38,569 nucleotides of DNA, taken from assembly GCA_902769805.1 (NCBI GenBank), contig CACXQL010000045.1, positions 1-38,569 on the forward strand. Direction: 5' to 3'. The first letter of the stretch is position 1. Each line of letters starts with the position of its first letter. The position numbers were made by a program, and so were the translations under genes. This document shows positions 22,638 through 32,014 of the stretch, piece after piece. This DNA is from an uncultured Prevotellaceae bacterium. Lineage in GTDB: Bacteria > Bacteroidota > Bacteroidia > Bacteroidales > Bacteroidaceae. A model generated the notes under the pieces. It was not told where the DNA came from. It worked only from the letters and a program-made list of their open reading frames with translations, and did not search any database.

Positions 22638-23861
22638 ATGGCGAAATACAATACTCATACACTTCAAAACGGGCTGCGCATCATTCATCTGCCCTCCACC
22701 TCACCTATCATCTATTGCGGTATAGGTGTCAATGTCGGCTCACGCCATGAGGAGAAGGGAGAAGAGGGTGTTGCTCACTTTTGTGAACACGTCACCTTCA
22801 AAGGTACCCAGAAGCGTTCTTCCATTCAGATTCTCAACTGTTTGGAGAGTGTCGGAGGCGACTTGAACGCCTTCACGAACAAGGAAGATACCATCTTCTA
22901 TGCAGCTATCCAGAAAGAGCATCTTGCCCGTGCTACCGACCTCTTGACGGATATCGTATTCCATAGTGAATATCCAGAACAGGAGATAGCCCACGAGATA
23001 GATGTTATATGCGATGAAATCGAGAGTTATAACGACACCCCTGCCGAACTAATCTACGATGAATTCGAGAATTTGCTCTTTCAGAATCATCCCTTAGGAC
23101 ATAATATATTAGGTACACGCGAACGAGTCAAGACCTTCACGTCACAACACGCAAAGTCCTTTACCACTCGCTATTATCGTCCTGATAATGCCATCTTCTT
23201 TGCTTATGGAGACCTGGACTTCGGGCGACTGGTAAGGATGATGGAAAACAAGGATTATAGAACGTCGGAGTCACAGGACAATGACGCTACGATATCACAA
23301 GCATTAACAGCTAACAGCCAAAAGCCAACAGCTAACAGCCAGCATCATCAGGCCCATGTGATGATAGGCTGTCGCACCTATGACTATAACGATCCTCGCC
23401 GTATGCCCCTCTACCTGTTGAATAACATCCTTGGAGGACCAGGAATGAATGCCCGTCTGAATCTCTCGTTAAGGGAGAAGCATGGGTTGGTATATACGGT
23501 AGAGAGCTCGATGGCAAGCTATAGTGACACTGGTTGCTGGTCCGTTTATTTCGGTTGTGACCATCACGATGTGAAACGCTGTCTTCGTTTAGTCCGTCAC
23601 GAACTCGACCGTGTGATGCAACATCCCCTGTCAGAACGACAGTTACAGGCAGCCAAACGCCAGTTGAAGGGACAGATAGCCATTGCCTGTGACAACCGTG
23701 AACAGTTCGCCCTCGACTTCGCCAAGAGTTTCCTGCACTATGGCAAAGAGCATGACATCGACACCCTCTTCCATAGAATCGATGTCATTACTTCCGAACA
23801 ACTGTTACAAGTAGCCCAAGAGTGTTTCCATCCAAAGAATCTACAAACTTTGGTGATATAA
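22638..23861 (+). CDS. M16-family zinc metallopeptidase
   Basis: The 407-residue protein is read from the ATG at 22638. It has the inverted zinc motif HFCEH (47-51) and the downstream ligand Glu127 in CDEIESYNDTP. The C-terminal half has the R/Y element (NARLNLSLREKHGLVYTVES) of M16 peptidases, so both halves of the ~400-residue subunit are present. There is no signal peptide, so it acts in the cytoplasm, as in PqqL/YmxG-type processing peptidases. A low-complexity insert (LTANSQKPTANSQ, about 223-235) between the halves is encoded by degenerate heptamer repeats at 23306-23340 and probably forms a surface loop. Confidence 0.85.
   Translation: MAKYNTHTLQNGLRIIHLPSTSPIIYCGIGVNVGSRHEEKGEEGVAHFCEHVTFKGTQKRSSIQILNCLESVGGDLNAFTNKEDTIFYAAIQKEHLARATDLLTDIVFHSEYPEQEIAHEIDVICDEIESYNDTPAELIYDEFENLLFQNHPLGHNILGTRERVKTFTSQHAKSFTTRYYRPDNAIFFAYGDLDFGRLVRMMENKDYRTSESQDNDATISQALTANSQKPTANSQHHQAHVMIGCRTYDYNDPRRMPLYLLNNILGGPGMNARLNLSLREKHGLVYTVESSMASYSDTGCWSVYFGCDHHDVKRCLRLVRHELDRVMQHPLSERQLQAAKRQLKGQIAIACDNREQFALDFAKSFLHYGKEHDIDTLFHRIDVITSEQLLQVAQECFHPKNLQTLVI
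23306..23340 (+). repeat. Five heptamers inside the M16 peptidase gene
   Basis: Units AACAGCT, AACAGCC, AAAAGCC, AACAGCT, AACAGCC occur in tandem (35 bp). They encode a Thr/Ala/Asn/Ser/Gln linker. The same unit, in reverse complement, recurs in the wbqC-like gene at 31556-31583. Confidence 0.85.
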
Positions 23862-23879
23862 TGATATGCAATCACAAAA

Positions 23880-23914
23880 ATACCGCCCACGGCTGCAATA
23901 GTCATGGGCGGTAT
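23880..23914. terminator. Terminator between the M16 and GH43 genes
   Basis: ATACCGCCCA (23880-23889) and TGGGCGGTAT (23905-23914) form a perfect 10-bp stem. On the minus strand it is followed by TTTTTGTG, so it best serves the xylan operon and may also stop the convergent peptidase transcript. Confidence 0.8.
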
Positions 23915-23930
23915 CGTTATAATCAGAGTC

Positions 23931-24883
23931 TTACTCGTTGATGACCTTCTGTATCGTGCCATCCTCGTTGTAGAACAGGCGCTGAACCTTCAGGCTACGG
24001 AGATGGGTGATGTCATTGGAAGGAACACAGTCGTGATAGAACAGATACCACTGTCCCTTGAACTCCACGATACTGTGGTGAGTAGTCCAACCCACAACAG
24101 GCTCTAAGATGACACCCTGATAGGTGAATGGTCCATAAGGATTGTCACCGATAGCATAGCAGAGGAAATGACTGTCACCAGTAGAATAACTGAAATAGTA
24201 CTTTCCGTTGTACTTGTGCATCCATGATGCCTCGAAGAAACGATGAGGATCGCCTGCCTTCAGAGGCTCACCATTCTTATCCAGAATGATGACAGGACGT
24301 GCAGCCTCGGCAAACTGCATCACATCGTCGCTCATGAGGACAACATTACTGGGAACGGCAGGTGCATCAGGCTTCGCAAAGAGCTGTGTCTTGTGATCAG
24401 GAGCAGGTCCAAGGTCAATGAGACCATTGTCATCACCATACTTGCCAGGGATAGGGGCAAAGCCATGATAGAGGGTGCGCCACCACTGAAGCTGTCCGCC
24501 CCAGAGACCTCCGAAGTAGCAGTAGATCTTTCCATCATCGTCCTTGAACATACAGGGGTCGATAGAGAAAGAACCGCGGATAGGCTGTGCCTGAGGAACG
24601 AAAGGACCTTCCGGCTTGTCTGCAACAGCGACACCCAGATGGAAGACCAGGGGACATCCTTCACGTCGAGAATCACACCATGATCGGTGGCCTCGTCGTT
24701 CTCGACATCATTCCATGACAACACATGATAGTCTTTCATCTGGAAATGACCACCATCATCATCGAAACACTCGCCTGCATCCCAGTCATGACTGGGGTAC
24801 ACATACAATCTTCCGTTAAACACATTGGCTGAAGGGTCAGCCATGTAATCACTCGGGAAAAGATAACGTGGTAATTTTGCCAT
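23931..24883 (-). pseudogene. xynB: GH43 beta-xylosidase, disrupted (xynB-like)
   Basis: Two frames together give a glycoside hydrolase family 43 enzyme. The N-terminal piece (MAKLPRYLFPSDYMADPSANVFNG...) carries the catalytic-base region ADP and runs to DVKDVPW. The C-terminal piece resumes in another frame at FHLGVAVADKPEGPF and continues through GSFSIDPCMF (pKa modulator Asp) and FFEASW (acid Glu) to the end. About 25-30 residues expected between them, including the WAPD blade, are missing, so the break near 24643-24649 is an out-of-frame deletion. In Prevotella xynD-xynA-xynB clusters the intact enzyme releases xylose from xylo-oligosaccharides. Without a signal peptide it would be cytoplasmic. 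The alternative is an assembly error. Confidence 0.8.
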
Positions 24884-24920
24884 AGTCAGTAGTTTTTAAA
24901 GTGAATACTAATTATAATTA

Positions 24921-26126
24921 TTACTTGTTCTTTTTTGTTTTCTTCGCCTCTTCCGGTTTCGGACATACCAGTTCTATCAGTCTCTGTACAAACGGTTTCA
25001 GCTGGTTCTGGCGGTCAAACAGCGTCGCATAGTCTGTACGTCCCTTGATGGGGAAGTCGTTACGCCAGGAGTCTGCATCGTTCAGACACCAGAAATTGAC
25101 GCGCAGGATGTCTTTATGATGAGGTATCAGCATCTTGTAGAAATCCACCCAGAATTGTTCTATCTTCGCTTCTTGCTCCTTTGTCAGCCCTTCCTTGTAA
25201 GGATCCATCTCTGGACGGTATGTAAACGCGTCGCTGATATTCGCCCCAGAGAACCCATAGGGATTCGGCAGTACGGAGAGGTCTAACTCGGAGAAGAACG
25301 TAGGAACACCTAATGCCGCAATGGTATTAATAGAGTGCTCATACTGTTTGATGACGCTGTTGTCCACATTGTCCTCCAGAATCATGTGTCCCTGCATGCC
25401 GATGGCAGTAATAGGCAGTCCCTGTTGAATGAGTGGACGAAAGAAACGTGCCACACCCTCCACCTTCGTCGCCTTATTCATGGAGAAGTCATTATAGAAC
25501 AACTGGATGCTGGGGTCTGCCTCATGGGCATACTGGAAGGCAAGGGGGATATAGTCAGTGCCTAAGATCTTATAGAACAGACTCTGGCGTGGTGAACCAT
25601 CATCCTCGAAAGCCTCGTTGACAACATCCCATGCATCGACACGTCCTTTGAAATGACTGACAATCGTATAGATGTGTTCACGCATCCGCTTCTTCAATAC
25701 TTCTGGAGAGACCAGGTTACCCTTCTCGTCGAAATGGAACCAAGGAGCACACTGGGAGTGCCATATCAGACAGTGTCCCTGCACTTTCAGTCCTGCAGCC
25801 TTCGCCTTGTCGACAAACTGGTCGGCAAGGGTGAAGTCATAGACACCCTCCTGAGGATGTATCACCTCACACTTCATGCAGTTCTCTGCCACGACCCAGT
25901 TGAAGTTATTCACGATAAGAGGCCAGTCGGCAGTCTGGTCATTACTGATATGACCTGTCACGTCAAATTTTCTGCCCTCACCATTGTCTGCCTTCACCTG
26001 CCATTGGTTGACACTGACACCCGTGTACCAGTAGTCACGATAAGCTTCCCTCAGCGTCTGAGCCGAGATGGTCCCTGCCGCGAACAAAGGCAAGGTAACC
26101 ACTACGAGTTGAAATAATCTTTTCAT
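24921..26126 (-). CDS. xynA: GH10 endo-1,4-beta-xylanase
   Basis: The 401-residue protein has a signal peptide (MKRLFQLVVVTLPLFAAGTISAQ) and a full GH10 barrel. Visible motifs are HCLIWHSQ (118-125), acid/base Glu171 in WDVVNEAFED, YNDF (211-214), and nucleophile Glu280 in TFFSELDLSV. It cuts the xylan backbone in the periplasm or at the surface. A Lys-rich tail (EEAKKTKKNK) ends the protein. It lies 22 bp after the transporter gene and 37 bp before GH43, matching the xynD-xynA-xynB order described for Prevotella. Confidence 0.9.
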   Translation of the reverse strand: MKRLFQLVVVTLPLFAAGTISAQTLREAYRDYWYTGVSVNQWQVKADNGEGRKFDVTGHISNDQTADWPLIVNNFNWVVAENCMKCEVIHPQEGVYDFTLADQFVDKAKAAGLKVQGHCLIWHSQCAPWFHFDEKGNLVSPEVLKKRMREHIYTIVSHFKGRVDAWDVVNEAFEDDGSPRQSLFYKILGTDYIPLAFQYAHEADPSIQLFYNDFSMNKATKVEGVARFFRPLIQQGLPITAIGMQGHMILEDNVDNSVIKQYEHSINTIAALGVPTFFSELDLSVLPNPYGFSGANISDAFTYRPEMDPYKEGLTKEQEAKIEQFWVDFYKMLIPHHKDILRVNFWCLNDADSWRNDFPIKGRTDYATLFDRQNQLKPFVQRLIELVCPKPEEAKKTKKNK

Positions 26127-26148
26127 ATCTTATGTTGTTTTTATGCTG

Positions 26149-27657
26149 TTATTGATGACGGTTATGAAGATGTCGTCGTGCCTCTAATTCCGCCTGCATA
26201 TTCTCATTGTATCTCTTGGTGATAGGATAGAAGAGCAAGGCGATGACACCTACTGAGAAGAGAATGGCTGGAACGACAGAGCAGACCAGCCGGATACCCT
26301 CTGTGGCACTCGACGGCTGTGCACTGATATGTCCAGGTACATAACCGAAACAGGAGAGAATCACACCAGCCAACGCTCCTCCCAGACCGAGTCCTGCCTT
26401 CAGGGCGAATGAGATTCCAGAGAAGCAGAAGCCTGTGGCACGACGATGGTTGATATACTCCACATGGTCTGCTACATCTCCTATCATTGCCCATAGCAGA
26501 GGAATTGTCGGAGCATAGGCTAACGACTTCAGGAAACAGAGTCCAAAGACGAAGCTGATATCGACAGGTGACGGAAAGTAGAACATCGCCGTAAAGAAGG
26601 TCGTCAGTGTCAGGCATACCATGAAGGTCTGTTTCTTTCCGTATTTGTTGGCAAGATATTGGGACAGGAAGATGATACCCAGCAGTTGGACGACGGCTCC
26701 AGTCATATTAAACAGCGAGAACCCGATGGAATAAGCATCCGAGGGGGAGTGGGCTATCAAGTGAAAGGCGTTGAGGATAGAAACCCCCAGACCTGTCCGC
26801 CCGTTATCTGTATCTGTCAGTCCTATCGTTCCCAAGAAGTCGTATAGTGATTTCTGATCCAGGTTATACTGGAAGAAATAATTCATGGAGGCTCCCCACA
26901 TGGAGGTAGTGATAAAGATAAACAATACCGTTACAAACAAACAACGCCAGGGGACGCTGGATACCGTGCCCCTGATGTCCTCCCGAAGACTTACTTGCTG
27001 TGTAGGAGGCGGTTGGATACGCTCACGGGTAGAAAGGAAGGTGATGATCAGCAGGATAAAAGCCACCAAGGCATACAAGGTGATAGTATGTGTCCAGCCC
27101 TGCTGGATATTCCCTTCATCTCCTCCAAACTTATTCACCAAAGGAAGTGTCAACCCCTGCACTACAAACTGTGCAAGGCTGACGGCAATGAAACGGACAG
27201 CATTGATACTGGTTCGCTCATGGATATTCCCTGTCATCACCCCTCCAAGAGAAGAGTAAGGGATACTGCTGAGCGCATAGGTGATAATCAGCAGGATATA
27301 GGAGGCTGTGGCATATATCGCCACCAGACCCTTGTCTTCTATTCCTGGGTTATGGAAGGCAAGGACATAGAATACACTGAAAGGCAGTGCTGTCCACAAT
27401 ACCCAAGGGCGATATTTTCCCCATCGCGTTTGGGTGCGGTCACAGAGGATGCCCACCAATGGGTCAAAGAAAGCCCCCGCCAGACAGGCTGTCAGGAAAA
27501 CGGATCCGGCTATGGCACCTTCGAGTCCGAAGACATCGGTATAGAACTTCAGTTGGAAGATAACCATCACTTGGAACACTAAGTTCGCAGCGACATCTCC
27601 CATAGAATATCCTATCTTCTCGCCGAATGAGACTTTCTGTGATGGGATTTCTCTCAT
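26149..27657 (-). CDS. xynD: GPH-family (MelB-like) xyloside:cation symporter
   Basis: The 502-residue protein has about twelve membrane segments. Its opening is the GPH-type 'KIGYSMGDVAANLVFQ', and RTQTRWGKYRPWVLW follows TM2-3, as in melibiose-type sodium/proton symporters. A large loop near NQKSLYDFLGTIG interrupts the middle. It probably imports xylo-oligosaccharides released by the neighbouring GH10 enzyme across the inner membrane. It is first in the operon. A -7 box TATTTTTG (minus strand, 27687-27694) lies 29 bp upstream. Confidence 0.85.
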   Translation of the reverse strand: MREIPSQKVSFGEKIGYSMGDVAANLVFQVMVIFQLKFYTDVFGLEGAIAGSVFLTACLAGAFFDPLVGILCDRTQTRWGKYRPWVLWTALPFSVFYVLAFHNPGIEDKGLVAIYATASYILLIITYALSSIPYSSLGGVMTGNIHERTSINAVRFIAVSLAQFVVQGLTLPLVNKFGGDEGNIQQGWTHTITLYALVAFILLIITFLSTRERIQPPPTQQVSLREDIRGTVSSVPWRCLFVTVLFIFITTSMWGASMNYFFQYNLDQKSLYDFLGTIGLTDTDNGRTGLGVSILNAFHLIAHSPSDAYSIGFSLFNMTGAVVQLLGIIFLSQYLANKYGKKQTFMVCLTLTTFFTAMFYFPSPVDISFVFGLCFLKSLAYAPTIPLLWAMIGDVADHVEYINHRRATGFCFSGISFALKAGLGLGGALAGVILSCFGYVPGHISAQPSSATEGIRLVCSVVPAILFSVGVIALLFYPITKRYNENMQAELEARRHLHNRHQ

Positions 27658-27686
27658 GACCTCGTATGGATAATGTGCATTGGATG

Positions 27687-27694
27687 CAAAAATA
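27687..27694 (-). promoter_or_regulatory. -7 box of the xylan operon
   Basis: TATTTTTG on the minus strand, 29 bp upstream of the transporter ATG. It diverges from the esterase promoter at 27803. Confidence 0.6.
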
Positions 27695-27802
27695 ATAGAT
27701 TTTTTACAAAAAGCCGTTTCGGTATGTTACATAAAATTATCATTTTTGTTTCATTAAGTAATATTTTCTTTTCTTTTTTGCCTTTCCGTCGCTTTTTTTC
27801 CT

Positions 27803-27810
27803 TATATTTG
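27803..27810 (+). promoter_or_regulatory. -7 box of the esterase gene
   Basis: TATATTTG, 27 bp before the ATG at 27838, with a TTTG (27777-27780) 22 bp further upstream. Confidence 0.65.
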
Positions 27811-27837
27811 CATCATAACTATTATCTTTATATGATT

Positions 27838-29787
27838 ATGAAACGTCTTATCATCTTTATTGCATTTGTCTTTAGTGCCATTCTCTTTGTCCAGGCAAAA
27901 ATCGTCCTTCCGCAAATGTTCCAGTCTGGAATGGTTCTTCAACGAGGAAAACCTGTACCGGTATGGGGAAAAGCAGATGCTGGCGAGAAAATCATCATCC
28001 GTATAAACAAGTATCAGGTGGCAGTGGTGGCTGATGCCAAGGGTAATTTCCGTGCAGACCTCCCTGCCATGAAGGCTGGCGGTCCCTATACGATGATGGT
28101 GGGTGATATCGCTTTAACCAATGTCTATGTGGGAGACGTATGGCTCTGTTCCGGACAGTCGAATATCGATGTGACCATCGAGCGTGTCTATCCCCAATAT
28201 CCCCAAGAGATAGATGCCTTCTCTAACGAGAAGGTCCGTTTGTTCCGTGTACAGAACGAGACGGATACGCATGGCGTAAAAGACGATATTCGTCCAACCT
28301 CCATTAACTGGAAACCACTCACTAAGGAGAATGCCTGGCTGTTCTCTGCTGTGGGTTCCTTCCTCGGCAAACGGATGTACGAGCAGACAGGTGTTCCCCA
28401 GGGTATCATTGTCAACAGCTGGGGAGGTACTCCTATCGAGGCTTGGATCAGCAAGGACTCCTTGATGCGGGACTATCCGATGCAGGTGAAGAAGTTGGAA
28501 ATCTATCAGAATGACAACTATGTGAGGGCACAGATGCAGGCAAATAACGCGGCATCACACCAATGGGACGAACTTTTGAAAGCAAGTGACCCAGGATATG
28601 CTGATTTCTCATGCGACGATACGCAGTGGCAGCAGATTAATCAGAAAAACTGGATGTGGCGAGGTATTGGCTCCGTATGGCTCCGCCAGCATATACATAT
28701 AGATAAGGAGCATGCAGGAAAGCCAGCGCGTTTATTGCTCGGTACCCTTTTTGACCAGGATATCACTTACTTGAACGGCAAAGAGATTGGCCATACTTAC
28801 TATCAGTATCCTCCGCGCCGCTATGACATCCCTGAAGGTCTTCTCCGTGAGGGCGATAATGTGATAGCTGTCCGTTTCATCAACAAATTTGGAGCTGCGC
28901 ATTTCATTCCAGAGAAGCCTTATATGATTGCCTTCGGAGACGACCGTTTCTCACAGAATCCGATGCCGAAAGATGTCATCCCTCTCAGTGAGAACTGGAA
29001 ATTCCATCTTGGTGCCGAGATGCCATCGTGTCCCAGTAGCGATGTGTCGTTGCAGAATCTGCCTACGACACTGTATAATGCAGTGCTCTATCCCCTCGCC
29101 CCCTATGCTATCAGTGGTGTCGTATGGTATCAGGGGGAGTCGAACACAGGCAATCCTGCTCCTTATGCTGACTACCTAAAGAAACTGATGGGTTGTTGGC
29201 GTGATACCTGGAAGGATCCTAAGATGCCTTTCGTCATCGTCCAGCTTGCCAACTATGACGGACGCCAACAGACAGGTTTTCCTCGTCCAATAACCCCACA
29301 GACAGAGCCAGTTAACAGCGGCTGGGCACAGCTCCGTGAGGCACAGCGCATCGCAGCCAAAGAAGACCCATACGCCGAACTGGCCGTCATCAACGACCTG
29401 GGGGAGACCGTCGACATCCATCCCCTGCGCAAAAAAGAGGTGTCAGAACGTATCGGCCTCTGTTTCGACCGCCTTGTATATAATAAAAAGGTGAAGCTGT
29501 CGCCTGAAGTCGTTGACGTGAAGTTGACTGGCAACAATATCCAACTCATACTTGATCAGCCCATACAGGAAGGTGATCTTTATTCATTCGAAGTGGCCGA
29601 CCAGAGACAGGTATTCCACAACCTCCCCATTGCCGCTATAGGCAAGGGGAATGTCATTACACTTCTCAACCCCGCAATTGTTCCAACGGCAGTGCGCTAC
29701 GCCTGGAAGGACAATCCCCTGAAGGCCAATGTCCGTTCACTGAGCGGACTCCCGATGTCATCGTTTGAACTGAAGATAACAAAGTAA
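27838..29787 (+). CDS. Sialate O-acetylesterase-like SGNH esterase, probable acetyl-xylan esterase
   Basis: The 649-residue protein is read from the ATG at 27838. The frame extends 55 codons upstream, but that part spans the promoter, and a signal peptide (MKRLIIFIAFVFSAILFVQA) begins here. Motifs are LCSGQSN (nucleophile Ser108), VVWYQGESNTG, and the DxxH block in ETVDIHP. A jelly-roll insert (about 260-350, WLRQHIHIDKEHAGKPARL...) is usual for this family. It removes acetyl groups from glycans in the periplasm. Divergence from the xylanase operon makes acetyl-xylan the likely substrate; a sialate substrate is less likely here. Confidence 0.8.
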   Translation: MKRLIIFIAFVFSAILFVQAKIVLPQMFQSGMVLQRGKPVPVWGKADAGEKIIIRINKYQVAVVADAKGNFRADLPAMKAGGPYTMMVGDIALTNVYVGDVWLCSGQSNIDVTIERVYPQYPQEIDAFSNEKVRLFRVQNETDTHGVKDDIRPTSINWKPLTKENAWLFSAVGSFLGKRMYEQTGVPQGIIVNSWGGTPIEAWISKDSLMRDYPMQVKKLEIYQNDNYVRAQMQANNAASHQWDELLKASDPGYADFSCDDTQWQQINQKNWMWRGIGSVWLRQHIHIDKEHAGKPARLLLGTLFDQDITYLNGKEIGHTYYQYPPRRYDIPEGLLREGDNVIAVRFINKFGAAHFIPEKPYMIAFGDDRFSQNPMPKDVIPLSENWKFHLGAEMPSCPSSDVSLQNLPTTLYNAVLYPLAPYAISGVVWYQGESNTGNPAPYADYLKKLMGCWRDTWKDPKMPFVIVQLANYDGRQQTGFPRPITPQTEPVNSGWAQLREAQRIAAKEDPYAELAVINDLGETVDIHPLRKKEVSERIGLCFDRLVYNKKVKLSPEVVDVKLTGNNIQLILDQPIQEGDLYSFEVADQRQVFHNLPIAAIGKGNVITLLNPAIVPTAVRYAWKDNPLKANVRSLSGLPMSSFELKITK

Positions 29788-29789
29788 AT

Positions 29790-29826
29790 AAGAAGGCTGC
29801 TTCCTCATCGGGAAACAGCCTTCTTT
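29790..29826. terminator. Bidirectional terminator between esterase and transporter
   Basis: AAGAAGGCTG (29790-29799) pairs with CAGCCTTCTT (29816-29825), with inner TTCC/GGAA pairs. A-rich and T-rich flanks suit both convergent genes. Confidence 0.8.
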
Positions 29827-29854
29827 ATGTTAGCGAAGAAAGAGGGAACTCTTC

Positions 29855-31264
29855 TTATACTGCTGAGCGTGCCTCAATCTCACGGTTGATCTCGTCAAGT
29901 TTCTCGTCAGTAAGAGGATACTTATAAATAAGGTAGCCTACAATGATAAGAAGGATGGCGGGAATGATACAGGTGAACCACAGGATAGCGTTCTGTGCAA
30001 TCTCGGAGTAATTGGCAAGCTTAGGATAATAGGCATTAACAGGACCGCTGATAAATGATGCCAGGAATACCACAACAAAGATGCTAAGTACCAGCTGCAG
30101 GCATTTGCTTGCCTTGAACTCCTGCCACATCTCACCGAATGAAACAGGCTTCTCTGGTGTTGTGGTGATATTCTCCTTACTGCCCATAAAGCAAAGCATC
30201 AGGAGGAAGAATCCGACGATAGCAAAGATACATGTCACCGTAAACCATGCCATAGGATCAGTTGCCAAGGCAGACTCTTCTGTGGCGAAGTTAAAGCCAA
30301 TCCATCCCATCACCAAAGGAGTGATCCAACCGGCAATAGAGAATCCTGCCTTAAAGGCAACACCAGCCAGCGCATTTACTGTGGCGGCAGGTCTGTTACC
30401 TGTACGATACTCTGCCTCCGTGATGACTTCAGGAACCAGTGCCCACATCAGAGAGCCTACCAGCAGTCCTACTCCTGTCATCACCTTTGCTATCTGAACA
30501 AGTGTGTTATAGCTTGCAACATCAAAGAATTTACCAATGACAAATAGCATAGCAAAGCCAACTAATCCAATACTGAGGAGCGTATAGTAAAGTCCTTTCT
30601 TACCCAGCCACTTTTTCAATACTGGCAGAGATGGCAGGATGACGAATGCAGGAATCGTTCCGATAGCCATAAATGTTGCCTGGTTCCAGTCGATGGCTGT
30701 ATGAACACACATGGCGAGTCCGATAGGGAAGCCTGCCTGTACAATGATCTGTCCTATATTAGCACATACCATTCGTGTAGAGGTAAGGATAAGTACCTCG
30801 TCATTATCACGAGTCATACTTGCCATGATCGAACCGTATGGGATGTTCACGATGGAATAGATCATGCTCAGAACGGTATAGCTGGCTGTGGCATAGATCA
30901 TCTTCATGGTCATAGACCATGTGGCAGCCTGAGGAAGCATCAACAGACAGGCGGCAACAGTAAGGGGAATACCACCGTAGAGGAGGTAGGTACGGTATTT
31001 ACCTAACTTAGGATTGCGGTTGTCGATATAGCGCCCTACTACGGGACTCCAGAAACAGTCAATGAGTCGGACCGTGAGAATCAGTCCACTGACAAAGGCT
31101 GGATTGATTTTCAAGACGGTAGTAAGGTAAATCATCAAGTAGCAAGCTACTGTCTGGAAGATGAGGTTCTGCGCCAAGTCACCCGAGCCGAAGCCGATGC
31201 GCTGGAGCCATGAAAGCTTATAGAAGCCTTTCGTCTCTTGAGTTGTTGTTGCTGTTGTTGCCAT
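29855..31264 (-). CDS. GPH-family sugar:cation symporter
   Basis: The 469-residue protein has about twelve membrane segments. Typical GPH elements are LQRIGFGSGDLAQNLIFQ, RLIDCFWSPVVGRYIDNRNPKLGKYR and NIPYGSIMASMTRDNDE. It belongs to the same superfamily as the xylan-operon transporter but is clearly a separate subgroup. It should import a sugar or glycoside with a cation; the substrate is unknown, though xylan products are plausible from context. The upstream box TATCTTCG (minus strand, 31310-31317) has one mismatch to the -7 consensus. Confidence 0.85.
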   Translation of the reverse strand: MATTATTTQETKGFYKLSWLQRIGFGSGDLAQNLIFQTVACYLMIYLTTVLKINPAFVSGLILTVRLIDCFWSPVVGRYIDNRNPKLGKYRTYLLYGGIPLTVAACLLMLPQAATWSMTMKMIYATASYTVLSMIYSIVNIPYGSIMASMTRDNDEVLILTSTRMVCANIGQIIVQAGFPIGLAMCVHTAIDWNQATFMAIGTIPAFVILPSLPVLKKWLGKKGLYYTLLSIGLVGFAMLFVIGKFFDVASYNTLVQIAKVMTGVGLLVGSLMWALVPEVITEAEYRTGNRPAATVNALAGVAFKAGFSIAGWITPLVMGWIGFNFATEESALATDPMAWFTVTCIFAIVGFFLLMLCFMGSKENITTTPEKPVSFGEMWQEFKASKCLQLVLSIFVVVFLASFISGPVNAYYPKLANYSEIAQNAILWFTCIIPAILLIIVGYLIYKYPLTDEKLDEINREIEARSAV

Positions 31265-31309
31265 TGTTGTTATAGGTTTAATCGTTTGTTGTTTCTTACA
31301 AATCGGTTG

Positions 31310-31317
31310 CGAAGATA
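31310..31317 (-). promoter_or_regulatory. Probable -7 box of the second GPH transporter
   Basis: TATCTTCG on the minus strand, one mismatch to TAnnTTTG, 45 bp upstream of the ATG. Confidence 0.4.
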
Positions 31318-31387
31318 CGACTTTTATTTCAAACTTGCAAGAAAAACAGTAAAATATGACGGTTTGTCGAAAAAAAGGCTGACAAAT

Positions 31388-32014
31388 TTACAGATAGAAT
31401 ATGGACTCTGGTCCCATGCAGAAGAGGAGGTCGAGGATGGAGAGGTTTGGTTGGAATCCATAACGATGCTGGAAGACTTGCCAATAGGCTTTCGGCTTAA
31501 AGTCTGCATCGGGTTGGGGATGCTTGGCATGGATGACTTCGCGGAAATCAGAAAAGGCTGTTGGCTGTTGGCTGTTGGCTGTTGGCTTTACATATTCCGT
31601 GGTATATTCTACCTGCGGATGAATATCAATGAGTTCACAGATCTTCTGGCGGATGGCTTCGTTGAAATCGATTAAAAACTCATACTTACGCTCGAAGAAG
31701 GGACGGATATCATCTGCGTAGTATTCGAAGAAAGGGCTCTCGCTATAGGCACTCTGCAAAGCATTCCAATGTGTCTTACGCCATTGGTTATGGTCACTGA
31801 TGCGGAGGTCTTTTGTAAGAGGAGAGAGAGGGGTGTGTTCAACAGGGACGGTAAGGGCTTGTAAGCCGTTGGCTGTGGCTATGACACAACGGTTGCGATA
31901 GGTCTGTTTCTGATAGGAGTCATATTGTTCGATGAGGCAACGGTCATAGCGGTACAGTTTCTGATACCACTGTACGGGTCCGAAATACGTTGTCTGCAAG
32001 AGAGCAGTAGTCAT
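31388..32014 (-). CDS. WbqC-family protein
   Basis: The 208-residue protein matches the WbqC pattern: TTYFGPVQWYQKLYRYD near the N-terminus, then SYQKQTYRNRCVIATANGLQALTVPVE, and a C-terminal NLSILDLLFCMGPES. WbqC-like proteins occur in surface-glycan loci and elsewhere; the biochemical role is not settled. A linker KPTANSQQPTAFSD (about 143-156) is encoded by heptamer repeats (31556-31583). The start overlaps the stop of the upstream S26-like gene by 4 bp, so it is part of that operon. Confidence 0.8.
   Translation of the reverse strand: MTTALLQTTYFGPVQWYQKLYRYDRCLIEQYDSYQKQTYRNRCVIATANGLQALTVPVEHTPLSPLTKDLRISDHNQWRKTHWNALQSAYSESPFFEYYADDIRPFFERKYEFLIDFNEAIRQKICELIDIHPQVEYTTEYVKPTANSQQPTAFSDFREVIHAKHPQPDADFKPKAYWQVFQHRYGFQPNLSILDLLFCMGPESIFYL
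31556..31583 (-). repeat. Four heptamers inside the wbqC-like gene
   Basis: GGCTGTT is repeated four times (plus-strand reading), followed by a partial unit. Read on the coding strand it gives the PTANSQQPTA linker. The unit is the reverse complement of the AACAGCC unit in the M16 peptidase gene. Confidence 0.85.

Noticed and set aside
27673-27837. 55-codon N-terminal extension of the esterase frame
   Set aside because: It spans the promoter -7 box. The signal peptide starts at the ATG 27838.
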